From positions 1 to 62,576 of the forward strand of contig CAYXVU010000005.1 of the NCBI GenBank assembly GCA_964468725.1: a stretch of 62,576 bases of DNA, in the 5' to 3' direction. Position numbers and translations under genes: made by a program. The notes under the pieces were generated by a model. That model was given only the letters and a program-made list of their open reading frames with translations. It had not been told where the DNA came from and ran no database searches. Origin of the DNA: CAYXVU01 sp964468725 (lineage in GTDB: Bacteria > Acidobacteriota > Blastocatellia > UBA7656). This document shows, piece by piece, positions 35,357 to 44,157 of the stretch (position 1 is its first letter; every line of letters begins with the position of its first letter).

Positions 35357-37036
35357 TCAGCCGTTGACCGATGGGGTTCCGTAGCCGCCGCCGCCGGGGG
35401 ATTCGATACGAACCCGGTCACCGGCTTTTGCGTCGGTCGAATCTTTGCCTTCCAGCAGGCGCTCGCCACCTGCGCCGATTAGCACGGTGCGTCCGGGCTG
35501 CCCTGCTTCGCCGCCCTCTAATCCGTAGGGTCGCGTCTTACGGCGATCCGCAAGAATGGTTACCCGCGCGTCGGTCAAGAGTTCCAATTCGCGCACTACG
35601 CCATCGCCGCCGCGCGTTCTGCCGTTGCCGCCCGAACCGCGCCGAATCGCGTACTGCCGCACGCGCATCGGATAGGCATACTCCATCGCTTCGGCTGGCG
35701 TGTTGAGCGAATTTGTCATGTGCGTGTGAATGGCGCTGATGCCGTCAAGGTCGGGTCGCGCGCCCATGCCGCCTGCGACCGTTTCATAGTAAGCGAAAGG
35801 TCTCCCGATGCGCGCGTCCGTACCGCCGATGGTCAGATTATTCATCGTGCCTTGACTGGCGGCGGGAACCGGAGCGCCTGCCTGTGCGAGGGCGCGCAGC
35901 AATACATCAACGATGCGTTGCGAGGTCTCCACATTACCACCGGCAACCGGCGCGGGCGGGCGCGCATTGACGATAGACCCTTCGGGCACGATCACCTCAA
36001 GAGGTTCGAGAATCCCCCAACTGGCGGGCACATCTGTAGGAATCAAACATCGGAAGACGTAATAGACGCCCGACACAGTGATGGCTTCGACAGCATTGAT
36101 GGGGCCGCGCACTTGCGGCGCACTGTCAGTAAAATCTATGCGGGCGCGATTGCCTCTAATCGTGATGCGCACAGCAATCCGCACAGGCGTATCGGAGTAG
36201 CCGTCGTCGTCGAGGAAGTCTTCCGCTTCATAGACGCCGTCGGGGAGTTCGGCCAATCGCTGCCGCATCATCTCCGCCGTGTAGCGAATCAAGTGCCGCG
36301 CATACTCATCCGCTTCTTTGAAGCCGTAGCGTTCAACAATCTCTAGCAAGCGGGATTGCCCGGTTCGAATGGCTCCGAGTTGCGCCGTTAGATCGCCTTC
36401 GCGTTCCTCCGGGATACGGACGTTGGCCGCAATCAAACGCATCACATCGGGGTTGATCTGACCGCCGATCATTAAGCGTACTGGCGGAATGCGCAAGCCC
36501 TCCTGATAGATTTCATCGGCACGCCCCATCGAACCGGGCGTCGCGCCGCCGATGTCGGCATGGTGCGCGCGATTGGCAACATAAAAGAGCGGCTCGGCTG
36601 CCGGAACTTGAATACCCACCGCAGCGGGCAGGGTAATGGTATGGGTTTGCGCTGAACTCCGAGTTTGCCGACGCCCTTTCGGTGACTCGTTTGCTGTCAC
36701 CGGCTCCTCGTCCGCAAAGACGGCGGCGACCATCGTCACATCGGGCAAATGTGTGCCGCCTGCATACGGGTCATTGAGAACCACCACATCACCGGGCTGC
36801 AAATCAACCGTCGCCAATGCGGCGCGAACGCTCATCGGCATCGAGCCGAGATGTACGGGCATATGATCGCCTTGGGCGATGAGCGTGCCGTGACGGTCAA
36901 AGACGGCGCAGGAATAATCGCGACGCTCTTTGATGTTGGGGGAAAAGGCCGAGCGGCGCAGGCTCACCCCCATCTCTTCGGCTACGGATGAATAGAGGGA
37001 TTTGAAGATTTCCAATTTAACCGGATCGGCTTTCAT
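35357..37036 (-). CDS. Hydantoinase B / oxoprolinase family protein (HyuB)
   Basis: The 559-aa product is taken from the ATG at 37036 (MKADPVKLEIFKSLY); an ATG at 37054 is possible. HyuB motifs are present: SPNIKERRDYSCAVFD, GTLIAQGDHMPVHLGSMP, NDPYAGGTHLPDVTM, NRAHHADIGG with two likely metal-binding His, and YETVAGGMGARPDLDG with THMTNSLNTPAEAME. The family contains ATP-dependent N-methylhydantoinase, acetophenone carboxylase and 5-oxoprolinase subunits, normally working with a HyuA partner. No HyuA gene lies next to it, so the enzyme is an orphan in this window. The substrate cannot be assigned. Confidence 0.9.
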   Translation of the reverse strand: MKADPVKLEIFKSLYSSVAEEMGVSLRRSAFSPNIKERRDYSCAVFDRHGTLIAQGDHMPVHLGSMPMSVRAALATVDLQPGDVVVLNDPYAGGTHLPDVTMVAAVFADEEPVTANESPKGRRQTRSSAQTHTITLPAAVGIQVPAAEPLFYVANRAHHADIGGATPGSMGRADEIYQEGLRIPPVRLMIGGQINPDVMRLIAANVRIPEEREGDLTAQLGAIRTGQSRLLEIVERYGFKEADEYARHLIRYTAEMMRQRLAELPDGVYEAEDFLDDDGYSDTPVRIAVRITIRGNRARIDFTDSAPQVRGPINAVEAITVSGVYYVFRCLIPTDVPASWGILEPLEVIVPEGSIVNARPPAPVAGGNVETSQRIVDVLLRALAQAGAPVPAASQGTMNNLTIGGTDARIGRPFAYYETVAGGMGARPDLDGISAIHTHMTNSLNTPAEAMEYAYPMRVRQYAIRRGSGGNGRTRGGDGVVRELELLTDARVTILADRRKTRPYGLEGGEAGQPGRTVLIGAGGERLLEGKDSTDAKAGDRVRIESPGGGGYGTPSVNG

Positions 37037-37119
37037 GGGCAGCAAGTGTAGCATACGAAAAGCGAATGTCCGGTGTCGGTTGCGTCCGTCTGCATTCTCG
37101 CTCCGGACTCGCAATCTGT

Positions 37120-37125
37120 TATAGT
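37120..37125 (+). promoter_or_regulatory. Extended -10-like element upstream of the prephenate dehydrogenase gene
   Basis: TGT-TATAGT gives an extended -10 match about 52 nt before the ATG at 37177. No good -35 was found at 16-18 bp upstream, so support is modest. Confidence 0.35.
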
Positions 37126-37176
37126 GCTGACCGGAAAACGAGTTGCCCATCAAGGGTCACAACTTGGATAACAGGA

Positions 37177-37941
37177 ATGAAGAAGAGTGTCGGCATCATC
37201 GGCTTTGGTCGTTTTGGCAAACTGTTGTACCGCGTTCTGGAGCCGGATTTTGATGTGCAGGTTTATGACGTTGACGAAGCGGCACACGCGGGATGGGCGA
37301 AGCGAGCTTCTTTGCCGGAGGTCGCCCGCGCGCAGACCATTTTTCTCTGCGTGCCGATTCATCAGTTAGAGACCAGCCTGTTAGAAATCAGGGGTCATTT
37401 GGCAGAAGAGGCAACGGTCATTGATGTCTGTTCGGTTAAACTGGAACCGACCCGGTTACTAGAGACGCTATTACCAAGGGGCGTCGAGATTCTCCCCACG
37501 CATCCGATGTTTGGTCCCGATTCGGCTGCCAACGGAATTCGGAATCTGCCTTTCATCTTGTGCCCGACCACCAGAACGACGACCGAGACGCTGACGTTTC
37601 TGAGTGCGTATCTGGCAGGGCGCGGGTTTCGCGTGCTGCAAATGACGGCTGAGGAACACGACCGCATTACGGCGTATTCTCTATGTCTGTCCCAACTCAT
37701 TGGCAGAATTCTCGGAGAGCTTGAACTCAGCCCGTCACCGAGCGATACGCAAGCCTTTCAACATCTTTTGGAGATTCGCGATCTCGCGGTTCACGACACG
37801 CTTGCGCTCTTTTACAATCTGCAAACTCAAAACCCCTACGCCGACCGGATGCGAGAAGCGTTTCGCACCGCGCTCAACCGCTTCGAGAGTGAGATTGAGA
37901 ATTGGCGTTCCGCACAATCGGTCGCAGAGGACTCAAAGTAA
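37177..37941 (+). CDS. Prephenate/arogenate dehydrogenase family protein
   Basis: The 254-aa product starts at the ATG at 37177, after CAGGA; the longer frame upstream runs into the divergent hyuB start. The Rossmann NAD(P) motif is GIIGFGRFGKLLYRVL. TyrA signatures follow: DVCSVKLEPTRLLETLLP, ILPTHPMFGPDSA, and the helical dimerisation domain from about 165 (LCLSQLIGRILGEL). The enzyme would catalyse oxidative decarboxylation of prephenate or arogenate in tyrosine synthesis. No ACT or chorismate-mutase domain is present. It is divergent from hyuB and isolated from other aromatic genes. Confidence 0.88.
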   Translation: MKKSVGIIGFGRFGKLLYRVLEPDFDVQVYDVDEAAHAGWAKRASLPEVARAQTIFLCVPIHQLETSLLEIRGHLAEEATVIDVCSVKLEPTRLLETLLPRGVEILPTHPMFGPDSAANGIRNLPFILCPTTRTTTETLTFLSAYLAGRGFRVLQMTAEEHDRITAYSLCLSQLIGRILGELELSPSPSDTQAFQHLLEIRDLAVHDTLALFYNLQTQNPYADRMREAFRTALNRFESEIENWRSAQSVAEDSK

Positions 37942-38097
37942 TCGGCAGACCGTCCGGGACTCTTCCGCTCCGGCTCGAATGCTCACCTCCCTTGTATCTG
38001 CCCTGTCTTCGTCTATCAATTTTGGGTTCGCCCTTGTCGCGCTCTCCCCTGCTGAACTTTTTACCGCCATCAGGTCGTATATCATCGCGGAGTTGAT

Positions 38098-38307
38098 ATG
38101 AGAGACCCAGGCATTGCAGCAATCCTCAGTTTCTTTATTCCCGGCGTCGGGCAACTTTACAACGGCACGATCTTGCGCGGTCTATTCTGGCTTATCATCA
38201 CGCCGGGATTCTGGATCGGCACGGGCGGGTTGCTCGGTTGGGTTTGCCATATCATCGCCGCCTATACGGCCTACCAGTACGCCAAGCATCACCCGCTTCG
38301 CGGATAG
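38098..38307 (+). CDS. Small TM2-like membrane protein
   Basis: The 69-aa product begins MRDPGIAAILSFFIPGVGQLY. Two hydrophobic segments are separated by a short Gly-rich turn (NGTILRGLFWLIITPGFWIG and GWVCHIIAAYTAYQYA). This matches the TM2/tiny membrane protein type, whose function is unknown. It is a single-gene unit, with its end 16 bp from the convergent YedK gene. Confidence 0.75.
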   Translation: MRDPGIAAILSFFIPGVGQLYNGTILRGLFWLIITPGFWIGTGGLLGWVCHIIAAYTAYQYAKHHPLRG

Positions 38308-38323
38308 TCCGGCCTTCGCCGCG

Positions 38324-38986
38324 TCAAACCGGCTGTCGGCATTCGGGCGAGTTGTTAGCCGGGGAATTGACCAACCGGGAGACTTCGTACCATTCCATCT
38401 CCGCCGCGTCATAAGGCGCGAGCAAATCCGATAGCGCAAACGGGTCTTCGTTCTCTCCATCAAGCCACACGCGCTGCGCAGCCCTTGGCAAGATCACCGG
38501 CATACGCGAGTGAATCGGCGCGATCAGATCATTCGCCTCTGTCGTAATGATCGTGCTGGTGGTAATGGCTTCCCCTTCCGGCGAGTTCCATACCTCGTAC
38601 AATCCTGCGAAGCCAAACAGTTCGCCCGACTTCAGATGAATGTAGACGGGCGTTTTGGTCTTCCCCTCCGGTTTCCATTCGTAAAACCCATCGGCGACGA
38701 TGAGGCAACGGCGTTTGCGAAACGCCTGTTTGAAGCTCGCCTTTTCCATCAGGGTCTCGGCGCGCGCGTTGATCAGCTTGCTGGCGAGTTTCGCATCGCT
38801 CGCCCACGCAGGAATCAGTCCCCACTTGGCCGTCGTCAAAGTCTGCACGCCGTCATTGACGATCATGGCAATGGGTTGCGTCGGCGCAATGTTATAACTC
38901 GGCGACAGTTCAGCTTTGATAATTTCGGCTTCGAATGCATCGGCAATCGTCTTTACACTCGCGCCGCGCGTAAATCTTCCGCACAT
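38324..38986 (-). CDS. yedK: SOS response-associated peptidase (SRAP; YedK/HMCES family)
   Basis: The 220-aa product starts at the ATG at 38986 after AAGAGGAG. The catalytic Cys2 of MCGRFTRGAS becomes N-terminal after Met removal. Other family residues: SPSYNIAPTQPIAMI, NARAETLMEKASFKQAFRKRRCLI with the active Glu region, GFYEWKPEG, and THE-like motif HSRMPVILP carrying the active His. SRAP proteins form a covalent thiazolidine link with abasic sites in single-stranded DNA and protect the genome. No LexA box was recognised upstream. Confidence 0.95.
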   Translation of the reverse strand: MCGRFTRGASVKTIADAFEAEIIKAELSPSYNIAPTQPIAMIVNDGVQTLTTAKWGLIPAWASDAKLASKLINARAETLMEKASFKQAFRKRRCLIVADGFYEWKPEGKTKTPVYIHLKSGELFGFAGLYEVWNSPEGEAITTSTIITTEANDLIAPIHSRMPVILPRAAQRVWLDGENEDPFALSDLLAPYDAAEMEWYEVSRLVNSPANNSPECRQPV

Positions 38987-39177
38987 ACTCTTCTCCTCTT
39001 CCTTCAAGTTATCCGTGAGATTCGCTTATGGGTTGCCTTGCCGTTGATTATAACCCAATGGCTGCCCATGCCAACAAAACCGCCGGACGATTGGTTGGTT
39101 GCCTGCGTTGCAAACCTGTTGGGCAAACACTAGAATCCTCGCTCTCAGTTTCAAAATGACAAGCTATCAGGAGAACT

Positions 39178-39687
39178 ATGTCACAATCTCTCGATCAAAT
39201 CGCTCTCCATACATTTCGCAGCCGCATCACGCAAATCTTTCCGACGCAGATCCGCGATTGTCTCGAAGCGTTGAGCGAAGAGCAAATCTGGTGGCGACCG
39301 AACGAAGCCAGCAACTCAATCGGTAATCTGGTTCTGCACCTCTCCGGCTCGCTGCGCCATTACCTTTCGCACACGCTCGGCGGCATCGAATACGAACGCA
39401 ATCGCCCGGCGGAATTTTCCGAACGCACTCCGCTGACGAAGGCGGATCTGCTGGCCACTTTCGACGAAACCATTCAACAGGCCAGCGATCTGTTCGCCGC
39501 ATTCGATACGGCGCGATTTGTAGAGCCGACCAGCGAAAGCGCCTACAACCCGACGGTCTATAGCCTGCTCTCGAATGTCGCGCTGCACATTGCCACGCAC
39601 ACCGGGCAGATCGTCTATATCACCAAGATGCTACAGGAAGGCGCGATTGACGAGTTGTGGATTCGCGCCCACAAAGCAGCAAAATAG
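39178..39687 (+). CDS. DinB-like protein (DUF1572 type)
   Basis: The 169-aa four-helix protein starts at the ATG at 39178 after AGGAG. DinB-type metal-ligand histidines are placed as expected: NLVLHLSGSLRHYLSHTLGG in the second helix and VALHIATHTGQIVYITKML near the C-terminus. DinB/YfiT proteins bind a divalent metal; some are thiol-dependent S-transferases. The function here is not defined. It is followed after 39 bp by the FAD-dependent oxidoreductase gene on the same strand. Confidence 0.85.
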   Translation: MSQSLDQIALHTFRSRITQIFPTQIRDCLEALSEEQIWWRPNEASNSIGNLVLHLSGSLRHYLSHTLGGIEYERNRPAEFSERTPLTKADLLATFDETIQQASDLFAAFDTARFVEPTSESAYNPTVYSLLSNVALHIATHTGQIVYITKMLQEGAIDELWIRAHKAAK

Positions 39688-39726
39688 CAACGCCACGTTT
39701 TCACCTTACCCTTTACGATCATCCTT

Positions 39727-41331
39727 ATGGCAAATACAACAGATGCAATCCTCATTGGCGGCGGGCACAATGGACTGGTAACGGCAGCCTATCTGGCGCG
39801 CGCCGGTTTGCAAGTCACCGTACTGGAACGTCGCTCGGTTTTGGGCGGCGCGAGTGTCACCGAAGAGGTGTGGCCGGGCTATAAAGTCTCCACCCTTTCC
39901 TATCTGTGTAGCCTCCTGCAACCGCAGATCATTCGCGACCTGGAGTTGGAAAAATTCGGCTTTCACCTCTATCCGAAAAATCCGTCCTTCTTCTCCGCCT
40001 TCCCTGACGGACGCTACCTCTTCTTTCATCAAGAGATGGCCGAAACGCAGCGCGAATTGGCGAAGTTTTCCCGACGCGATGCCGAGGCCTATCCCGACTT
40101 TGAACACCAGTTGGCACGCCTCGCCGAATGGGTCGAAGGATTATTGATGCGAACGCCGCCCAATATCGCGCGGCGACGCCTGAAGGATTTATTCGAGCTT
40201 GGCCGCTTCGGCTTGGAAGCGATTCGCTTCCGCGACCCCGAACTCGTTCACCTCGTTAAAATCATGACGCAGAGCGTGCGTACTTATCTGGACGACCGCT
40301 TCGAATCCGAAGCGATCAAAGCGACGTTGGCGACCGATGGCGTGATCGGAACCAACGGCGGCCCGTCAACTCCCGGCACTGCCTATATCATGCTGCATCA
40401 CGTCATGGGCGGCGCGACCGGCGTGCGCGGGTTGTGGGGATTTGCGCGCGGCGGTATGGGGGCAATTAGTTCCGCCATCGCGCAGTCTGCCCAGTCGCGC
40501 GGCGCAACCATCAGAACCGATGCCGCCGTTGAGCGCATCCTGACACGCAACGGGCGAGCGTACGGCGTGGCGCTGACGAGCGGCGAAGAGTTGCAGGCGC
40601 GCCTCATCATCTCGAACGCCGACCCGAAAATCACCTTCTTAAAATTGATCGAAGAGCGCGAACTCGATGCGGACTTTCGTAAAGAGGTGGAGAAGATTCG
40701 CATCGAAGGCGCATCGCTCAAAATCAATCTGGCGCTCGACGGGCTGCCCGACTTCACGGCTCTGCCCGGCACGGCGCTGGCCCCGCAACATAAGACGACG
40801 ATTCACATCTGCCCGTCGATGGATTATGTAGATCGCGCGTGGGAAGACGCAGCCGCCGGTCGGCCTTCGGATCATCCGCTGCTCGAAATCACCATTCCAA
40901 CGGCATACGACGATACGATTGCGCCGCCGGGAAAACACATCATGTGCATGTTCGTACAGTATGCGCCCTACAAATTGCGCGATGGGAATTGGGACGATCT
41001 GAAAGAGCCGTTTGCGGATCGTTGCATTGATTTGCTGGCCGAATACGCGCCCAACATTCGCAATATCATCTTGCATCGGCAGGTGGTAACGCCGCTTGAT
41101 TTGGAGCGTGAATACTCGCTCACCGGCGGCAACATCTTTCACGGCGATTTGACGCTCGATCAACTTTTCTTCCTGCGTCCGGTGGCCGGTTGGGCGCAGT
41201 ATCGCACGCCGATTGACGGCTTATACTTGTGCGGGTCGGGCACACATCCCGGCGGCGGCGTGATGGGAGCGCCCGGGTATAATGCCGCGCGCGAAGTGCT
41301 GGCGGATTGGCGCGGTCGCAAATTGAGTTGA
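39727..41331 (+). CDS. PYROXD2-like FAD-dependent oxidoreductase (phytoene-dehydrogenase-related)
   Basis: The 534-aa product has an N-terminal Rossmann FAD motif, AILIGGGHNGLVTAAYLARAG, followed by LERRSVLGGASVTEEVWPGYKVSTLSYL. GVRGLWGFARGGMGAISSAIA and the C-terminal DGLYLCGSGTHPGGGVMGAPGYNAA are shared by phytoene-desaturase-like oxidoreductases and the PYROXD2 subgroup. The substrate of this subgroup is not established in bacteria, and no carotenoid gene lies nearby. Full length for the family. Confidence 0.9.
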   Translation: MANTTDAILIGGGHNGLVTAAYLARAGLQVTVLERRSVLGGASVTEEVWPGYKVSTLSYLCSLLQPQIIRDLELEKFGFHLYPKNPSFFSAFPDGRYLFFHQEMAETQRELAKFSRRDAEAYPDFEHQLARLAEWVEGLLMRTPPNIARRRLKDLFELGRFGLEAIRFRDPELVHLVKIMTQSVRTYLDDRFESEAIKATLATDGVIGTNGGPSTPGTAYIMLHHVMGGATGVRGLWGFARGGMGAISSAIAQSAQSRGATIRTDAAVERILTRNGRAYGVALTSGEELQARLIISNADPKITFLKLIEERELDADFRKEVEKIRIEGASLKINLALDGLPDFTALPGTALAPQHKTTIHICPSMDYVDRAWEDAAAGRPSDHPLLEITIPTAYDDTIAPPGKHIMCMFVQYAPYKLRDGNWDDLKEPFADRCIDLLAEYAPNIRNIILHRQVVTPLDLEREYSLTGGNIFHGDLTLDQLFFLRPVAGWAQYRTPIDGLYLCGSGTHPGGGVMGAPGYNAAREVLADWRGRKLS

Positions 41332-41478
41332 GGTCAGCATCCCTCCGCTTTGCGGGCAGAGCGACGGCAAGATTGTGCGCGGCGGCGCAGCAATTCTTCT
41401 TTGCGCCCTTTGCCTCTCTGCCTGGTATCAGAGAGCGTTGGCAGCCAAGTAAGAGTGAACTAGGGCATTCAGCCAATC

Positions 41479-42006
41479 ATGGTGGTTCCGATTTACTGTA
41501 ACGAATGCGGGCGTCCCAACAGTGCATCGGCGCTACGTTGTATCTACTGCGCGGTGCCGATTAGCGGCGAAGGCTCGCCCCGGCTGTTTGAAGCCATCAG
41601 CCTCGAACTCGAATACCTGAGCGGCATCGAACGCCTGGAAGACCCCATGCCTGTGCGCCTGATCGTCACCAATGAGGGCGTCGAAGTCCGCGAACTCATG
41701 CCCGGCACACGCACGGCAAAGATCGCCGCCAACTCCCTCATCGAAGCGCAAGCCGTTGATGCCAGCACAACCGAGAATGAAATCGTCAACCGCTCATGGT
41801 GGCAAATCATTACCACGCCGCTGTCTGCCCTCCGGCACCATCCGGTGCGGGTCACTAACCGAACCGATTACTTTTTAACCATCCGTTACCGTGTCGCGGA
41901 CGAAATCCGCAGCGCCGTCTTTCACCGCGAAGACCGCGCCGCGCCCTCCCTCGTCGAAACCGCCGCCCGCTGCATCTCGTTGCTGATTGAACGCAAAGAG
42001 GCTTAG
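41479..42006 (+). CDS. Zinc-ribbon protein of unknown function
   Basis: The 175-aa product has a zinc ribbon at 7-25 (CNECG...CIYCA). The remainder is beta-rich, with RLIVTNEGVEVRELMPGT, WWQIITTPLSALRH, and YFLTIRYRVADEIRSAVFHREDR; its tail is helical (LVETAARCISLLIERKEA). It has no signal peptide or TM segment. The PH-like beta pattern suggests a binding domain, but I do not recognise the family. It is the third protein in the window with an N-terminal zinc ribbon, along with those at 17691 and 27734. Confidence 0.65.
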   Translation: MVVPIYCNECGRPNSASALRCIYCAVPISGEGSPRLFEAISLELEYLSGIERLEDPMPVRLIVTNEGVEVRELMPGTRTAKIAANSLIEAQAVDASTTENEIVNRSWWQIITTPLSALRHHPVRVTNRTDYFLTIRYRVADEIRSAVFHREDRAAPSLVETAARCISLLIERKEA

Positions 42007-42044
42007 CCCCAATTCGTCAGGCCGTTTTGAATCTCGTTCTGTAT

Positions 42045-42176
42045 TTAATACCAAGTTGCGAATCAATCTGAGAAGGTTGAGAGGCAATCTCTGACCGCCT
42101 CCCTTGCGCTCGGTGACAGCGGTCAAAGACCGCCTCTCAACGGCGCTTTCTCATTTTATTGAGCAATTCGGTATAA
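42045..42176. repeat. MITE-like element with imperfect terminal inverted repeats
   Basis: About 132 bp. The left end TTAATACCAAGTTGC and the reverse complement of the right end (TTATACCGAATTGC) match well, giving imperfect terminal inverted repeats that extend further into GAGAA on each side. Inside, GGTTGAGAGGC and GCCTCTCAAC flank two copies of the GACCGCC hairpin unit. The same unit occurs twice at 8277-8374. No coding capacity was seen. It lies between the zinc-ribbon gene and the BMC operon. Confidence 0.7.
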
Positions 42177-42290
42177 GAGAGAGGCTATCCGCACAGTACA
42201 CGAATTCGAGCGAATCAACAGACATCTTTCGTGAACATTCATCTAATTCGTAGCAAAGCTTTTCTTGCCTGCGATCACGTGCCTCTCCTG

Positions 42291-42641
42291 CTAGTGTCCC
42301 AACATCTGGCACGCGCCGCAGCCGATGCAGACTTGCTGCGGCTCAAGAACGCACATCTTCGGTTCGGATTTCGGCGGGTCGGTTTCAGGAATGACGAAGC
42401 GGTGCTGGCTGGGATGGAGCGCCGCGATCATCGCCGGATGAACCGTTGGCGAAGAGCCGGTCGCAGACTTCACATCGGACGAGAGATTTACGTCGCCAAG
42501 TACGACGACCGTTACGGCAGGCGATTGCGTAGTTGCCGGATTGCCGGTTGGCAATGCAGCTAGCGGTTGCTTGCTGCCCTCTAAGCGTTCGAGGACGGCA
42601 GTCAGAATTCTGCGTGCGAGGTCTTGTTCGGATGAAGACAT
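42291..42641 (-). CDS. BMC-associated small protein with encapsulation-peptide-like N-terminus and CX2CX2C tail
   Basis: The 116-aa product starts at the ATG at 42641, 2 bp after the stop of the second vertex-protein gene, so it is the last gene of the operon. Residues 1-22 (SSSEQDLARRILTAVLERL) form a short amphipathic helix followed by a Pro/Gly-rich linker, the usual layout of peptides that direct cargo into bacterial microcompartments. The middle (AVTVVVLGDVNLSS) is not recognised. The C-terminus carries C-I-G-C-G-A-C, which could ligate an iron-sulfur cluster or metal. I do not know a named family. Confidence 0.65.
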   Translation of the reverse strand: MSSSEQDLARRILTAVLERLEGSKQPLAALPTGNPATTQSPAVTVVVLGDVNLSSDVKSATGSSPTVHPAMIAALHPSQHRFVIPETDPPKSEPKMCVLEPQQVCIGCGACQMLGH

Positions 42642-42643
42642 AA

Positions 42644-42916
42644 TTATTCAGTCTCTATCGTATCCACGACGCCGACGATGGCGGAATCAATCGCCGCGCC
42701 CGGAATTCCGGTCGCTGCCGTCGAAGCCGACCATCCTTCGCGCACGACGACAACCGTATCGCCGACGCCCGCATCAACCGAATCGAGCGCCAGCATTTCG
42801 ATTCCCGCAGGCGAGCCATCGGGGTTGATCGGCTGCACAATCATGATGCGTCCGCCTTCGTACTTCATATCTTTTTGCGTGGCAACGAGGTTGCCGACGA
42901 CTTTTGCCAGCAGCAT
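42644..42916 (-). CDS. EutN/CcmL-family pentameric microcompartment vertex protein, copy 2
   Basis: The 90-aa product starts at the ATG at 42916, after GAGAGG; the longer frame upstream overlaps copy 1. It shows VVGNLVATQKDMKYEGGRIM, IVQPINPDG, LALDSVDAGVGDTVVVVREG, and AIVGVVDTIE. Proteins of this family form pentamers that cap the vertices of bacterial microcompartments. Its GVGDTVVV lacks the exact GAGxGE of copy 1. It is separated from copy 1 by 7 bp and from the small protein by 2 bp. Confidence 0.9.
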   Translation of the reverse strand: MLLAKVVGNLVATQKDMKYEGGRIMIVQPINPDGSPAGIEMLALDSVDAGVGDTVVVVREGWSASTAATGIPGAAIDSAIVGVVDTIETE

Positions 42917-42923
42917 AAGCCTC

Positions 42924-43193
42924 TCAAGACTCTTTATTGACCGAGTCCACGATGCCGACAATCGTGCAATCGGTCGGCACTTCGCTCGGCGTGAAGGGGA
43001 AAGAGGCTTCGCGGCCTCGACACCAAAAGACGATTTCGCCCGCGCCCGCGCCAACCGAATCTATGGCGACCATCGGCTTGCCCGCATCTTGCAAGCTAGC
43101 GTTGAGCGGTTGAATGACCATCAGCTTGCGTCCGAGCAGCGTATCGTTTTTGATGGTGGCAACGACGTTGCCAATCACGCGAGCCAATTGCAT
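42924..43193 (-). CDS. EutN/CcmL-family pentameric microcompartment vertex protein, copy 1
   Basis: The 89-aa product is the first gene of the operon. It shows the family consensus: VIGNVVATIKNDTLLGRKLM, VIQPLNASLQDAGKPM, VAIDSVGAGAGEIVFWCRG, and TIVGIVDSVN. It forms the pentameric vertex of a microcompartment shell. No hexameric BMC-H or BMC-T shell gene is in the window, so the locus is a satellite or the rest of the shell lies elsewhere. A Cys in FWCRG is not typical of the family. Confidence 0.93.
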   Translation of the reverse strand: MQLARVIGNVVATIKNDTLLGRKLMVIQPLNASLQDAGKPMVAIDSVGAGAGEIVFWCRGREASFPFTPSEVPTDCTIVGIVDSVNKES

Positions 43194-43401
43194 CTCATCA
43201 TCCGGCGAATGAATTCGAACGCCTCACAGCTTGCTACCCGCGCGTCCGCTTGTCAAGAAGCCTGCGAAGATGGCAATGAAACAGTTGGAGCGGCGCACAA
43301 AATTTGCTATTGTTGCGGTGCGACAGGCTGCTCCTACAATCCCCTCTCGACGCACCCTACCCCCGCGAATCAGATGAATGAGTCAATGCGCTGAGGTCAT
43401 T

Positions 43402-44157
43402 ATGAAACGAATCGTGATCGGGTTCTTTGCTACCCTGAGCTTCGCTGGTTTCGCAATCGGACAACACCCGTCCCTGTCACCGAGTGACACGGTCATCAAA
43501 TTTTATCAAGCTCTGAAAAATCGAAAATATGTCGAAGGCTTTCAACTCTCTGTCTATCGCGGGGCGATCAGCGGATTGAGCGCAGCGGAGATTCAAGACC
43601 TCGAACCCGATTTTGCCGCCACCTTTGCCAGCATCCCAGATAAGATCGAAGTCAAAGGCGAACAGATCACCGGCGACAAAGCGACCGTCTTTCTTCTCTT
43701 TGAAGGCAAGCAGCAACCGCAGCCTGTAGATATGCTGCGGGTCGGCGGGCAATGGCTGGTCGGCGATCAGGAATCGCTCGCCCTCGTGCAACAACAAGGG
43801 CGCGCTTTCTTCTTCAACACCCGGATGATCGTCAATGAATCGGAGGTCTATCAGATGATGACCCGCCTGCATTCGGCGCAGATGCTCTACGCACAAAGCA
43901 AAAACGAGTACGCAACGTATGAAGACTTGGTGCGGCTCGACGGCTTGCCCAAAGAGGTAGCCGACAAAGAGTTCAACGGCTATCGCCTAGCTTTCACTCT
44001 GAGCGCCGACAAGAAGAGCTATTTCGCGCAAGCCGTGCCTTTGAGCTACGGCAAAAGCGGGCGTCTGTCGTTTTACGTTGACCCCTTCGGCATGCGCGCC
44101 GCTGACTTGCAGGGCAAACCGGCTACCGCGCAATCGCCGTTCTACAAACCGGAATAG
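43402..44157 (+). CDS. Secreted protein of unknown function
   Basis: The 251-aa product starts at the ATG at 43402, after GAGGT. Residues 1-20 form a signal peptide (MKRIVIGFFATLSFAGFAIG). The first half resembles a small NTF2-like fold (SDTVIKFYQALKNRKYVEGFQLSV, VDMLRVGGQWLVGDQESLAL). The second half is helical then beta-rich, with RLHSAQMLYAQSKNEYATYEDLVRLDG, which recalls the post-helical part of type IV pilin-like proteins. No family was recognised with certainty. It is divergent from the BMC operon, with about 208 bp between. Confidence 0.7.
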   Translation: MKRIVIGFFATLSFAGFAIGQHPSLSPSDTVIKFYQALKNRKYVEGFQLSVYRGAISGLSAAEIQDLEPDFAATFASIPDKIEVKGEQITGDKATVFLLFEGKQQPQPVDMLRVGGQWLVGDQESLALVQQQGRAFFFNTRMIVNESEVYQMMTRLHSAQMLYAQSKNEYATYEDLVRLDGLPKEVADKEFNGYRLAFTLSADKKSYFAQAVPLSYGKSGRLSFYVDPFGMRAADLQGKPATAQSPFYKPE

